Shown here piece by piece: positions 33,607 through 41,470 of a DNA stretch of 64,000 nucleotides. Source of the DNA: Phenylobacterium montanum. Lineage in GTDB: Bacteria > Pseudomonadota > Alphaproteobacteria > Caulobacterales > Caulobacteraceae. The stretch is taken from assembly GCF_018135625.1 (NCBI RefSeq), contig NZ_CP073078.1, positions 2,264,501-2,328,500 of the forward strand, in the 5' to 3' direction. A model generated the notes under the pieces. That model saw only the letters and a program-made list of their open reading frames with translations, had not been told where the DNA came from and did not search any database. The position numbers and the translations under genes are program-made. How positions within the stretch are numbered: the stretch's first letter is position 1; every line of letters begins with the position of its first letter.

Positions 33607-36599
33607 TATGCGAATTCCTGCTGGCCTTCGGACGCGGCGACGCCTTGTGGACGCTCCCACTTCTCGATCTGCACCAGGCAGAGCGAGCCGGCCGAAGCGA
33701 CCGTGCCGCGCGCCTGCATCCGATCTGGCGACAGCAGGTTCATGCTGCCGCCAAGGTCGGGCGTTCCCGGGCCGTCGATCGGCTCGTATCGCGCCGAGGA
33801 TTCGTAGGAATGGGCGACACCGGGCGCCAAGCGCTCAGTTACATCTGCCGCGCAGATCACCGATCCTCGGCCGTTGAACACGCGGACGAGGTCGTGATGG
33901 GCGATCCCCCGCGTATCCGCGTCCCGCCTCGCCATGCGGACGATGTGATAGTAATGGCCGTCTCTGAGCACGCGATGGTCGAGCACGTCGTTGATCGCGC
34001 TCGACTTGCCATCTTGCGCCGTATGGAAGCTGAAGCGCTGGTGAGCGATGAGCAGCTGCAAGGGATACTTGGCGTAAAGCGCGGCTGCGTGAGGTCCTTC
34101 GAAGGCGCGGGTGTATTGCAGAACCGGTGGCCGGTCTTCGTTTCCTTGCAGCCGCTTCAGAGAGTTCGGCACGAATTCGAACTTGCCTGACTGGGTCTGC
34201 AGGCCATGGAGGAACTGGCCGCTGTAGCCGGCCGGCAGCGGATACGGTTCGGGGATGTCCTTGGGCCGACCTTCGTAGAACCACCGCATGTCGACGCCGG
34301 TTTTTCGTTGTTCGGTTTCCGGGGGAACGACGAAGTAGCCTTTCCTGAGAAATTTCTTCCAGGAAATGTGCTTGGGCAGGTCGGTCGACTTGTATACCCG
34401 CTGGACCCAATCCTCCTCGGAGCTGCCCTCCGAATAATAGGAGCCGAGGCCGAGCCGCTTACAGATGTCCCAGAAGATCTGGTAGTCGGACTTGGATTCG
34501 CCCAACGGCTCGATGCACTTGTGCTGCAGCGCAATGACCCGATGGTTCAGCTGAGCCATCCAGTGCAGGCCAAAGCCGCCGGAATTTGACCACTCACCGA
34601 TGTCGAAGCGTTCGAACTGGGTGCAGGCCGGCAGGATCACGTCGGCGAACTGGGTCTCGCCCTCCATCCAGATCGCTTGCGAGACGACGCACTCCAGCTC
34701 CGGTGACTGGTACATCTGCTCGAAGCGCGACGAGCCGTTGATTGTGCTCATGTAGGAGGCGCCGTACTTGTAGAGCATGTGCACCTTGGAATAGCCGGGC
34801 GCCGGATAGAAGAACGGCCGCATCTGGTTTTCGGCCGCCATCGGCTCGAGAAAGTATCCCTCGGCGAAGCCATCCAGGATCGCCCCGGGCAGGCGCTGGC
34901 GCGGAATGGCCTGCTGGACTGGATTGACGGAGGGCAGGTGCGGCATCCGCACGTAGTTGTTGGTCGCCGACCCGGTCGCCATCAACTCACCCGAGATGCC
35001 GCCTTCGCCATACCCCGGGAAGTAGAATTCCAGGTCCACCGGCGCGCCGTTCGACAGGTTGCCGAAGTTGACGCCGGGCTTTCCCCACCCCTGCATGGCC
35101 ATCAGCATCACCATGGCGCGCGCCCACTGGATGCCGGACGCATTGCGGCACGCCCCGCCGAAACCTCCGCCATTCACCCCGCAACCCAGATAGGTCTTCT
35201 TGCGACCCCACTCGCGGGCGAGCGCCCTCACCTCTCGGGCCGAGATGCCGGTCTCGGCCGCCTGCCATTCCGGGGTCTTGTCGACTCCGTCCGTGACGCC
35301 CAGGACGTACGCCTTCCACTCGTCGAAGCCAGTGGTGCGGTTCTCCACGAACCACCGGTCGTAGAGCCCCTCCTTCATCCACACGTTCATGATGGCGAGC
35401 GCCATCGCCGTATCCGTGCCGGGCCGGATCGGTAACCATTTGCCCCCGACGAACGAGGCGGTCGGGCAGTAATGGGGATTGATGTGCACGGTCTTGATGC
35501 CGAGCTCTTTGGCCCAGAGCCGGCGTTCGCTCGCCTCGGTGCCGCCGTAGGCGCCAAACTGCGACTCCGGGTCCGACGACCAATAGATCATCAGTTCACA
35601 GTTCTGCAGCGCGTCCTCCAAGGTGCCGTAGCCCCCGGTGGCGCCCAGACGCATGCTGTTGCCGTAATGGTGCATGGCGCCCCAGTACCAGCCTTCCCAG
35701 GAGTCGGGATTCAGCACCACACGGGTCACGCCGATCGCGTTCCCGAAACGCATCATGGCGCTCAGGTAGTAGCCGACGTTGCCCCACTGGTGATGCGAGG
35801 GGTGGGCAAGCGCAATCGACCCGGGACCGTGCGCCTGCTTCTGTCGCACGATCTCGTTGGAAACGATTTCCAGGGCTTCGTCCCAGCTTATGCGAACGTA
35901 ACCCGACTTTCCCCGGTTCTGCGGGTTGCGCTCCCCGTTCGGGTCGAAGTCCATCCGTTTCATCGGGTGGAGCAGACGCTTGTCCGAATAGACATTGGCT
36001 TTCATCGACAAGGCGTGAGGCGCCACTAAGGCCTTCTTTCGCGGAGCGAAAGTGCGTCCCCTCGCCGTCAAGGTCCAACCGCAACGGTCGTCTTCCGTGA
36101 ACTCGATGATGTTGGTGCGGACGATCCTGCCGTCCTTGACGTAGACGTGCAGCGGGCCGCCGTTGGTCATCTGGGTGTAGCGCGTTGAACCGTCGCGCAT
36201 CGCCTCGCCATAGCGCCAGGCATCGGTCTCGAGCTTGTTGGCCAGCTGCATGAACCAGGCGATCGCCTCGTCGTCGCCCATGAGAAACACACGGAAGTTT
36301 TTCCCTGCGTGGACGGTCTCCGCGTAGTTGACCGGGGGGGTCAGGAGCGTCACGGCGGTGTCGACGTCCTTGAACATCATCGTGACATCCGCACGGGGAT
36401 GCGGACCACGGCGTGAGGCCACCCTGCCGCCCTGGAAGATGTAGTGGCGGGCGATCGAATTGTCCTTCAACCCGATCTGGACCACGCAGTCCCGCTTCCC
36501 CAGATGGGCTCGGAAACTCGGGCTCGACTTCGCCTTCATGCGGAACAAGTGCGTCAGGCCGACCAGCGTAGCCTTCAGCCTTAGGCTCTTCATATCCAT
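33606..36599 (-). CDS. Molybdopterin oxidoreductase, transhydroxylase alpha-like, with N-terminal SCP2-like domain
   Basis: 997 residues from ATG 36599 (AAAGGA seven bases upstream). Residues about 1-125 look like an SCP2 sterol-carrier domain (ARHYIFQGGRVASRRG, PRADVTMMFKDVDTAVTLL, FMQLANKL). The rest is a DMSO-reductase-family subunit without an N-terminal CxxCxxxC cluster motif. His269 (PSHHQWG) and Asp299-Ser300-Trp301 (NPDSWEG) match in kind and spacing the His144 and Asp174-Ser175 active-site residues I recall from pyrogallol-phloroglucinol transhydroxylase, Ser being the Mo ligand. An offset of 125 residues equals the extra domain. No Tat signal, so cytoplasmic. It is coupled to the Fe-S subunit and next to a ring-cleaving dioxygenase. 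Substrate unproven. Confidence 0.8.
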   Translation of the reverse strand: MDMKSLRLKATLVGLTHLFRMKAKSSPSFRAHLGKRDCVVQIGLKDNSIARHYIFQGGRVASRRGPHPRADVTMMFKDVDTAVTLLTPPVNYAETVHAGKNFRVFLMGDDEAIAWFMQLANKLETDAWRYGEAMRDGSTRYTQMTNGGPLHVYVKDGRIVRTNIIEFTEDDRCGWTLTARGRTFAPRKKALVAPHALSMKANVYSDKRLLHPMKRMDFDPNGERNPQNRGKSGYVRISWDEALEIVSNEIVRQKQAHGPGSIALAHPSHHQWGNVGYYLSAMMRFGNAIGVTRVVLNPDSWEGWYWGAMHHYGNSMRLGATGGYGTLEDALQNCELMIYWSSDPESQFGAYGGTEASERRLWAKELGIKTVHINPHYCPTASFVGGKWLPIRPGTDTAMALAIMNVWMKEGLYDRWFVENRTTGFDEWKAYVLGVTDGVDKTPEWQAAETGISAREVRALAREWGRKKTYLGCGVNGGGFGGACRNASGIQWARAMVMLMAMQGWGKPGVNFGNLSNGAPVDLEFYFPGYGEGGISGELMATGSATNNYVRMPHLPSVNPVQQAIPRQRLPGAILDGFAEGYFLEPMAAENQMRPFFYPAPGYSKVHMLYKYGASYMSTINGSSRFEQMYQSPELECVVSQAIWMEGETQFADVILPACTQFERFDIGEWSNSGGFGLHWMAQLNHRVIALQHKCIEPLGESKSDYQIFWDICKRLGLGSYYSEGSSEEDWVQRVYKSTDLPKHISWKKFLRKGYFVVPPETEQRKTGVDMRWFYEGRPKDIPEPYPLPAGYSGQFLHGLQTQSGKFEFVPNSLKRLQGNEDRPPVLQYTRAFEGPHAAALYAKYPLQLLIAHQRFSFHTAQDGKSSAINDVLDHRVLRDGHYYHIVRMARRDADTRGIAHHDLVRVFNGRGSVICAADVTERLAPGVAHSYESSARYEPIDGPGTPDLGGSMNLLSPDRMQARGTVASAGSLCLVQIEKWERPQGVAASEGQQEFA

Positions 36600-36698
36600 G
36601 CTTGCATCCTTTGCTGGAGCGTTCGAACGCATCCAGCCGCGGCCTCGGCTGCTACCAGGTCGGAGATGACCGGACGTCGGTCGCGGCGCATCTGGTCC

Positions 36699-37685
36699 TC
36701 AGGCGTGGCTTCCAATGACCCGGTCCAGTTCATCAGGGGGGGCGTCCGTCAGACCGGGGATCGGAGGCATATGCATGCCCCACTGGACATTCAACAGTTG
36801 CGCGAGGGACCCGATCCCGCCCCCGTCCGCGGCGCGCATCTTGTCGCCATCCGTCCAGTGCTCGATCTCGTGGCCCCACGGATCGAGCCAGTAGTCGAAC
36901 ACCTGGCTGCCGAGGACATGGCGGCCGACGCCCCAGTATGGCTTGTGTCCAGCCCGCTCGAGGTAGTCGTGCCCGACCATCAGATCGTCCAAGTCGCGGA
37001 CCTCGAACGCCGCGTGCATGAATGCGGGCGCGTGCGGGGCCTGGAACAAGAAGAGGGTGTGATGGTCACAAGGCTCTTCACCCCGATCGCATCGCATGAA
37101 GCCCCCGATCGTCACTCCAGGCGCCGGCTGAATTTCGTCAGACGTGATCAGGCCGAAGCGCTCCTTGTACCAGGCTTCAGACCTGCGGAAGTCCTTCACC
37201 GCCAAAACGACATGGCCCAGGCGCAAGACGTGGGCCGGGCCTCGTTCCAGGCGACGAACCTCGCCGATCCTTGGATATTCGCCGTTCTGGTTCCAGGGGC
37301 CGTTCGCTGTGGGTGAGATGATCGGGGCCATCTGTTGGCCGGCGACCACGTCGACCGTGAAACCGTCCGGGTCGGTGAGACGCACCCGAAAACCCCCACC
37401 CGGGGATTCGAGGGCTTCGACCGGAACACGGTCGTGCGCAGCCAGGCGATCCAGGTCAGCGCGGTCCTTCACCCAGATGCCGTATCCCGCAAAGCCCGGA
37501 TCGCCCTGTTCGGTGGCATGAATGAAGGGCCCGGCCTGCGCCCCGCGCATGTAGATGGGCCCGCCCTCGGGCATGCCGGGTTTGGCGTCCGCCATCCCGA
37601 AATCCAGCAGGAACCGGCGCATCAAATTGAGATCGGGCGCTCGAAAGCGCACGAACGCAACGTCGATAGCCTTGGTGATGCTCAT
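36699..37685 (-). CDS. Two-domain extradiol ring-cleavage dioxygenase (VOC fold)
   Basis: 328 residues from ATG 37685. Two tandem VOC modules: the first about 6-120 (VAFVRFRAPDLNLMRRFLL ... LTDPDGFTVDVV), the second about 154-280. The metal triad of type I extradiol enzymes is in the second: His158 (LGHVVLAV), His224 (MHAAFEV) and Glu275 (WGHEIEHW). These cleave catechol-type rings next to the hydroxyls with Fe(II) or Mn(II). It is encoded 99 bp upstream of the molybdenum subunit on the same strand and shares a divergent promoter with the FAH gene, so hydroxylation state change, ring cleavage and hydrolysis are encoded together. Confidence 0.87.
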   Translation of the reverse strand: MSITKAIDVAFVRFRAPDLNLMRRFLLDFGMADAKPGMPEGGPIYMRGAQAGPFIHATEQGDPGFAGYGIWVKDRADLDRLAAHDRVPVEALESPGGGFRVRLTDPDGFTVDVVAGQQMAPIISPTANGPWNQNGEYPRIGEVRRLERGPAHVLRLGHVVLAVKDFRRSEAWYKERFGLITSDEIQPAPGVTIGGFMRCDRGEEPCDHHTLFLFQAPHAPAFMHAAFEVRDLDDLMVGHDYLERAGHKPYWGVGRHVLGSQVFDYWLDPWGHEIEHWTDGDKMRAADGGGIGSLAQLLNVQWGMHMPPIPGLTDAPPDELDRVIGSHA

Positions 37686-37801
37686 TTTCAGCTGATCCCT
37701 AACGGTTCCTTCCCCGGTCGGCGAACCGCCGCGCGGGCCGGCTTCGCGCTGCGGAACCACGCATCGACGGGCAGGCGACCAGGCGACGTCGTCCTATTTT
37801 G

Positions 37802-37833
37802 GACTATACGGTCATGAATGAACGATGTAGTCA
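37802..37833. promoter_or_regulatory. Tandem TetR-type operator, copy 2
   Basis: GACTATACGGTC (37802-37813), 6-bp spacer, GAACGATGTAGTCA (37820-37833). Against copy 1 at 31849-31880, 23 of the 26 block positions are identical and the spacing is the same. It lies in the 206-bp gap between the divergent dioxygenase and FAH genes, about 60 bp before the FAH start. Confidence 0.72.
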
Positions 37834-37891
37834 ATCTCCAACTGGCTGGCGCGCAGGGCGCTCGCCTCGGGAGAAGCACTCAGGATCTGTC

Positions 37892-38746
37892 ATGAAACTT
37901 GCCCGGTTCACCCACGCCGGCGTCACTTCGATCGGCAAGATCGAAGGCGATCGGATCATCGACCTTGCAGCCATCTTGGGGCGTCGCGGCGCTTCGATGC
38001 GGGCCCTGCTCACCGACTTTCCGACGCTGAAGCCCCAGCTCGAGCAGACGAGCGCGCCGAGTCTGCCTCTGTCCGAGGTCCGGCTCGAGGCGCCCATTGA
38101 TGATCCCCAAAAATTTCTGGCGATCGGCATGAACTACAAGGCCCACGCCGATGAAGCCGCGGCGGCAGGCATTCCGACGCCAAAGAGCCAATTTTGGTTC
38201 AACAAGCAGGTCAGCTGCATCACCGGACCCTACGACGACGTCGTTGCCCCGAAGGACTCCGAGCAGGTCGACTACGAGGCCGAACTCGCCTTCGTCATCG
38301 GCAAGCGCTGCCGGCATGTCCGTCGCGAGAACGCCCGTGAGGTCATCGCCGGATACATGGTGTGCAACGACGTGACAGCGCGCGACTGGCAGTTCCGGTC
38401 GCCCACCTACACCCTTGGCAAGTCATTCGACACGCACGGGCCGGTCGGGCCTTGGCTCACCACCGACGACGAGATCGCCGATCCCCTCGCGCTGGAGCTG
38501 AGCCTGACCGTCAACGGCGAGGAACGCCAGCGCTCCTCCACCGGCGACATGATCTACAACATCTACGAACAGATCGAATACCTTTCGACCGTCATGACCC
38601 TGGAGCCGGGCGATCTGATCACGACGGGCACTCCATCAGGTGTCGGCATCGCGCTGGACAAGTTCCTCAAGCCCGGGGACGAGGTCCGTGTCGAGATCAG
38701 CGAGCTTGGCCATATCTGTAACCGCATCGTCGCCGAGGAGTCATGA
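37892..38746 (+). CDS. Fumarylacetoacetate-hydrolase-family enzyme
   Basis: 284 residues from ATG 37892 with AGGAT upstream. The FAH fold is plain: IGMNYKAHADE, the metal-site segment DYEAELAFVIGKRCRHV, GYMVCNDVTARDWQF, KSFDTHGPVGPWL and the LEPGDLITTGTPSGVG closing motif. Members hydrolyse or decarboxylate beta-diketo acids from ring cleavage. It is divergent from the extradiol dioxygenase, whose product it probably processes. A 147-bp, slightly decayed copy of codons 119-168 is found 9 kb away at 47489-47635. Confidence 0.92.
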   Translation: MKLARFTHAGVTSIGKIEGDRIIDLAAILGRRGASMRALLTDFPTLKPQLEQTSAPSLPLSEVRLEAPIDDPQKFLAIGMNYKAHADEAAAAGIPTPKSQFWFNKQVSCITGPYDDVVAPKDSEQVDYEAELAFVIGKRCRHVRRENAREVIAGYMVCNDVTARDWQFRSPTYTLGKSFDTHGPVGPWLTTDDEIADPLALELSLTVNGEERQRSSTGDMIYNIYEQIEYLSTVMTLEPGDLITTGTPSGVGIALDKFLKPGDEVRVEISELGHICNRIVAEES

Positions 38747-38748
38747 GG

Positions 38749-38776
38749 GAGAGCGTGAGGGGCCTCGCTCTTGTTC
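38749..38776 (+). terminator. Possible terminator after the FAH gene
   Basis: AGAGC-GT-GAGG, loop GG, CCTC-GCTCT forms a bulged hairpin two bases beyond the FAH stop, followed by TGTTCAG. The T-run is poor, so the call is weak. Confidence 0.35.
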
Positions 38777-39211
38777 AGTCCCGCCTGGCCACGCCGCCGG
38801 AGCCCCTGGCTCTCCAGCCATCAAGCAGCAACAAAGTCCGTTCGATCCGCCCGACCTCCGACGGCACGAGATCGAGCCCGGCCGGCCAGCCGTCTCGAGC
38901 AAAGTGATCGCAAACCCAGCGTACAGCAAGAAAGCCCGCATTGCGCCTGCGCGTCGCTAAGCGGTTAGATCATTCCCCGGCTCGGGGCCCCCCCGTTCGA
39001 GGCCCGCGTCAGCGCAGTATCGTGAGAGGCGATATGCAGCAGGGTCACGTCGAAATCTATGTGTCGGACTTCGACGCATGCTCTCGTTCTAAGACCTTGG
39101 GTTAGAGCTACGCCTGCTCGGAAAGGGCGAGCGCGTCGGTGCTCGAACCTGCGCCATTTGCTGCGCGTTTGCACCTGCTTCGCCGGCCAACACGCAGACG
39201 ATGTGCGCCAG
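38777..39211. other. Intergenic region, no gene recognised
   Basis: About 435 bp between the FAH gene and the 3' end of the oppositely oriented histidine kinase. Short frames exist on both strands but none shows a family motif, a ribosome site or a codon pattern like its neighbours. Confidence 0.4.
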
Positions 39212-40606
39212 TCACCTGGCGCGCGTGCGCGCTCTGGTGCTCAGGGCCTTCGCGGCCGCGCGCTCCTCAGCCAGACGTCGCAGGAGGGCTGGAAGTGGGC
39301 GGTCCCCTCGCTCGACTATCCCCACGGCCAGGGCCTGCGGCGGACCTACCCGCCGGAGGTCGTCCGCTACGGTACGTCGCGGTATTTCGATAACGATCCT
39401 CAGTCCCGCGCCGTTGGCGCCCGCCTCCGCTCGGACCTCGCCGGCATGGTGCTCCACCGCTTCCCGGGCGAGCGCGAGGCCAAGCCCGAAACCGTCCGTG
39501 GCGTCCTTTTCGCCCTCCAGGCGCTTGAAGGGTTCGAAGATCTCCTCTCGCGTCGCCTCCGGCACGCCGGGGCCTTGATCGATAACCTCGATCCTGAGGC
39601 GTTCGCCGCGCAGGCTCGTTTGGACCACGACCTCTCCGTCCGGCGGCGAGTACTTCAGGGCGTTACGGATCACGTTCTCGAACGCGCGGTAAAGCAGTTC
39701 GCCATCTGCAAAAGTCACGAAGGGCGCTTCCCCCGCGAGACGGACATGGCAGCCCCTGACCTGCGCCTCGAAATTCGCGTCCTCGACAATGGCGGCCAGA
39801 AGGTCGAGCAGATCGATGGTTTCGGTCGCCGTCAAAGATTCACCTGCTCGCAGGCGCGCAAGGGTCAGAAGCTCGCTCAGCAAGCTTTCAAGCCTGTCAG
39901 CTTCACGTTCGACCCGAGCGAGCATCTCGGTTTGACGGTCCGGCGATTGCCGCAGAAGGCCGATCGCCACGTGCAGGCGCGCCAGCGGCGAGCGGAGCTC
40001 GTGCGAGACGTTGTGCAACAGCCGCTGTTGGGCGAGCCAGAGGAGCTGGAGCTGCGCAGCCATGCCGTCGAACTCGCGAGCCAGGTCGGCGATCTCGTCG
40101 CGACGCCGGCCGATCTGGGGCACGACGCGGGTCGCGAGTTGGCCAGCCGCAACAGCGCGGAACCCTTGGCTCAGATGCGCCAGGGGCAGCGCCAGGTACC
40201 AGGCGACCGCGGCGCTGAAGACGAAACTCACCGCGGCGCCGATCAGGAGCGGGGTCGTCTGAACCACCCGCGGCCCCGCCACAGCGAGCAGATATTGACC
40301 GCCGTCAGGCGCCGTGAGCCGCTCGGCGCCGCCGGCGAGCACCAGGCGGCCGTCGCCGCCGACAAGCCGCCCGGCGAGATCGTAGAGGGCGAGCGGACCT
40401 CCCGTCTTGCGCTGGTCTTCGAGCAGGGGCCGGGCCGCATCCAAGCCGTCCGTTTCGATGATGCGTCGCGCCGCGCTGGCCAGCGCGGCGGCTCCGCCCG
40501 GGTCTCCCTGGGTCGCCTTGAGCAGACTGGCGCCGATAAGAAACGAGCAGCCGGTGGCGAGCCAAAAGGCCAGGAACAGCTTCCAGAAGAGACGGCCAGG
40601 CTTCAT
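39212..40606 (-). CDS. Sensor histidine kinase
   Basis: 464 residues from ATG 40606, overlapping the response-regulator stop (ATGA). TM1 is near residues 5-25 and TM2 near 105-130, enclosing a small periplasmic domain; a HAMP domain follows (LPLAHLSQGFRAVAAG). The H-box is HNVSHELRSPLARL, the N-box NVIRNALKYS, and the ATP lid has DQGPGVP and DGFGLGLALA. It should autophosphorylate on the H-box His and pass the phosphate to the regulator encoded just before it. The layout is that of CpxA/EnvZ-like kinases, and the divergent RND operon is the likely output. The last 50 residues after the ATP domain are Arg/Ala-rich and of doubtful value. Confidence 0.9.
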   Translation of the reverse strand: MKPGRLFWKLFLAFWLATGCSFLIGASLLKATQGDPGGAAALASAARRIIETDGLDAARPLLEDQRKTGGPLALYDLAGRLVGGDGRLVLAGGAERLTAPDGGQYLLAVAGPRVVQTTPLLIGAAVSFVFSAAVAWYLALPLAHLSQGFRAVAAGQLATRVVPQIGRRRDEIADLAREFDGMAAQLQLLWLAQQRLLHNVSHELRSPLARLHVAIGLLRQSPDRQTEMLARVEREADRLESLLSELLTLARLRAGESLTATETIDLLDLLAAIVEDANFEAQVRGCHVRLAGEAPFVTFADGELLYRAFENVIRNALKYSPPDGEVVVQTSLRGERLRIEVIDQGPGVPEATREEIFEPFKRLEGEKDATDGFGLGLALAREAVEHHAGEVRAEAGANGAGLRIVIEIPRRTVADDLRRVGPPQALAVGIVERGDRPLPALLRRLAEERAAAKALSTRARTRAR

Positions 40607-41289
40607 GAGCTCACGAGCTGATAGCCCTGGCCGCGAACGCTCAAGATCCATGACCCGCCATCACCGTGGGCGCCCAGCTTCTGGCGGATGCTGCTGATGT
40701 GGACGTCGATCCGTCGGTCATAGGGCGTAAGCGGTCGCCCCAGGGCGTTGAGCGATAGCTGATCCTTGCTGACGAGTTGCCCCGCGTGGCGCGCCAGCTC
40801 CTCCAGCAGGCTGAACTCGGTGCCGGTGAGTTCGAGGGGCTTGCCGCGCCACTCCGCCCGGCGGCTCGCCGGCCACAGTTTCAGCCTGCCGCTGGCGATG
40901 GGGGCGTTCGCGCCCGGCTCCTGGTGGGCGGAGACACGTCGCAGGATTGCACGGATGCGCGCCACCAGCTCGCCAGGGGAACAGGGCTTCGGCACATAGT
41001 CGTCGGCGCCGAGATCCAGGCCGGCGATGCGATCGATCTCGTCGCCGCGCGCGGTCAGGAGCAGGACGGGCACCTTGCTCGCCCGGCGGATCCGCCGCAG
41101 CACCTCGATGCCCGACAGGCGCGGCAGCATCACGTCCACGACCACCAGGTCATAAAGTCCGGACAAGGCCTCGGCCTCTCCCCGCTCGCCGTCGTGGGCC
41201 GCGTCGACGCCGAAGCCCTCGCGATCGAGGAACTCGGACAGCATGGCCGTCAACTCGCGGTCGTCGTCGATCAGCAGGATCTTCGGCAT
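40603..41289 (-). CDS. OmpR-family response regulator
   Basis: 228 residues from ATG 41289. The receiver has Asp52 (VVVDVMLPR) as phospho-acceptor and Lys101 (VPKPCS); the C-terminal winged helix (LELTGTEFSLLEELARHAGQ, DRRIDVHISSIRQKLG) is of the OmpR/PhoB kind and closest in style to CpxR. It is encoded before and overlaps its kinase, and is divergent from the NodT-MFP-RND operon across a 181-bp gap with two GCTTTAC repeats, which it probably binds. A role in efflux induction under envelope or toxic stress is inferred from that context. Confidence 0.92.
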   Translation of the reverse strand: MPKILLIDDDRELTAMLSEFLDREGFGVDAAHDGERGEAEALSGLYDLVVVDVMLPRLSGIEVLRRIRRASKVPVLLLTARGDEIDRIAGLDLGADDYVPKPCSPGELVARIRAILRRVSAHQEPGANAPIASGRLKLWPASRRAEWRGKPLELTGTEFSLLEELARHAGQLVSKDQLSLNALGRPLTPYDRRIDVHISSIRQKLGAHGDGGSWILSVRGQGYQLVSS

Positions 41290-41354
41290 TCTCACGGCTG
41301 AAGCTGGGCTCAACAGGGCCTTCTCTAGCGTCGCGGCGGGGCTCGGCGCCGCAG

Positions 41355-41392
41355 GCTTTACGCTCCTTAACACAACTTTTTCCCAGCTTTAC
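41355..41392. promoter_or_regulatory. GCTTTAC direct repeats, candidate response-regulator site
   Basis: GCTTTAC occurs at 41355-41361 and 41386-41392, 31 bp apart (about three helical turns), with a T-rich stretch AACTTTTTCCC between them. OmpR/CpxR-type regulators bind direct repeats. The site is in the gap between the regulator gene and the efflux operon. Confidence 0.4.
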
Positions 41393-41470
41393 TCCCCCGG
41401 CGCCCCCTCCAACACGCGGGTGGGCTAAGCGAAGCCTTGGATATGAACGTCAAAGTGTCGGAGCGCCACC

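Noticed and set aside
38965-39174. A 69-codon minus-strand small protein
   Set aside because: No ribosome site, no family pattern, Arg-rich translation typical of chance frames in GC-rich DNA.
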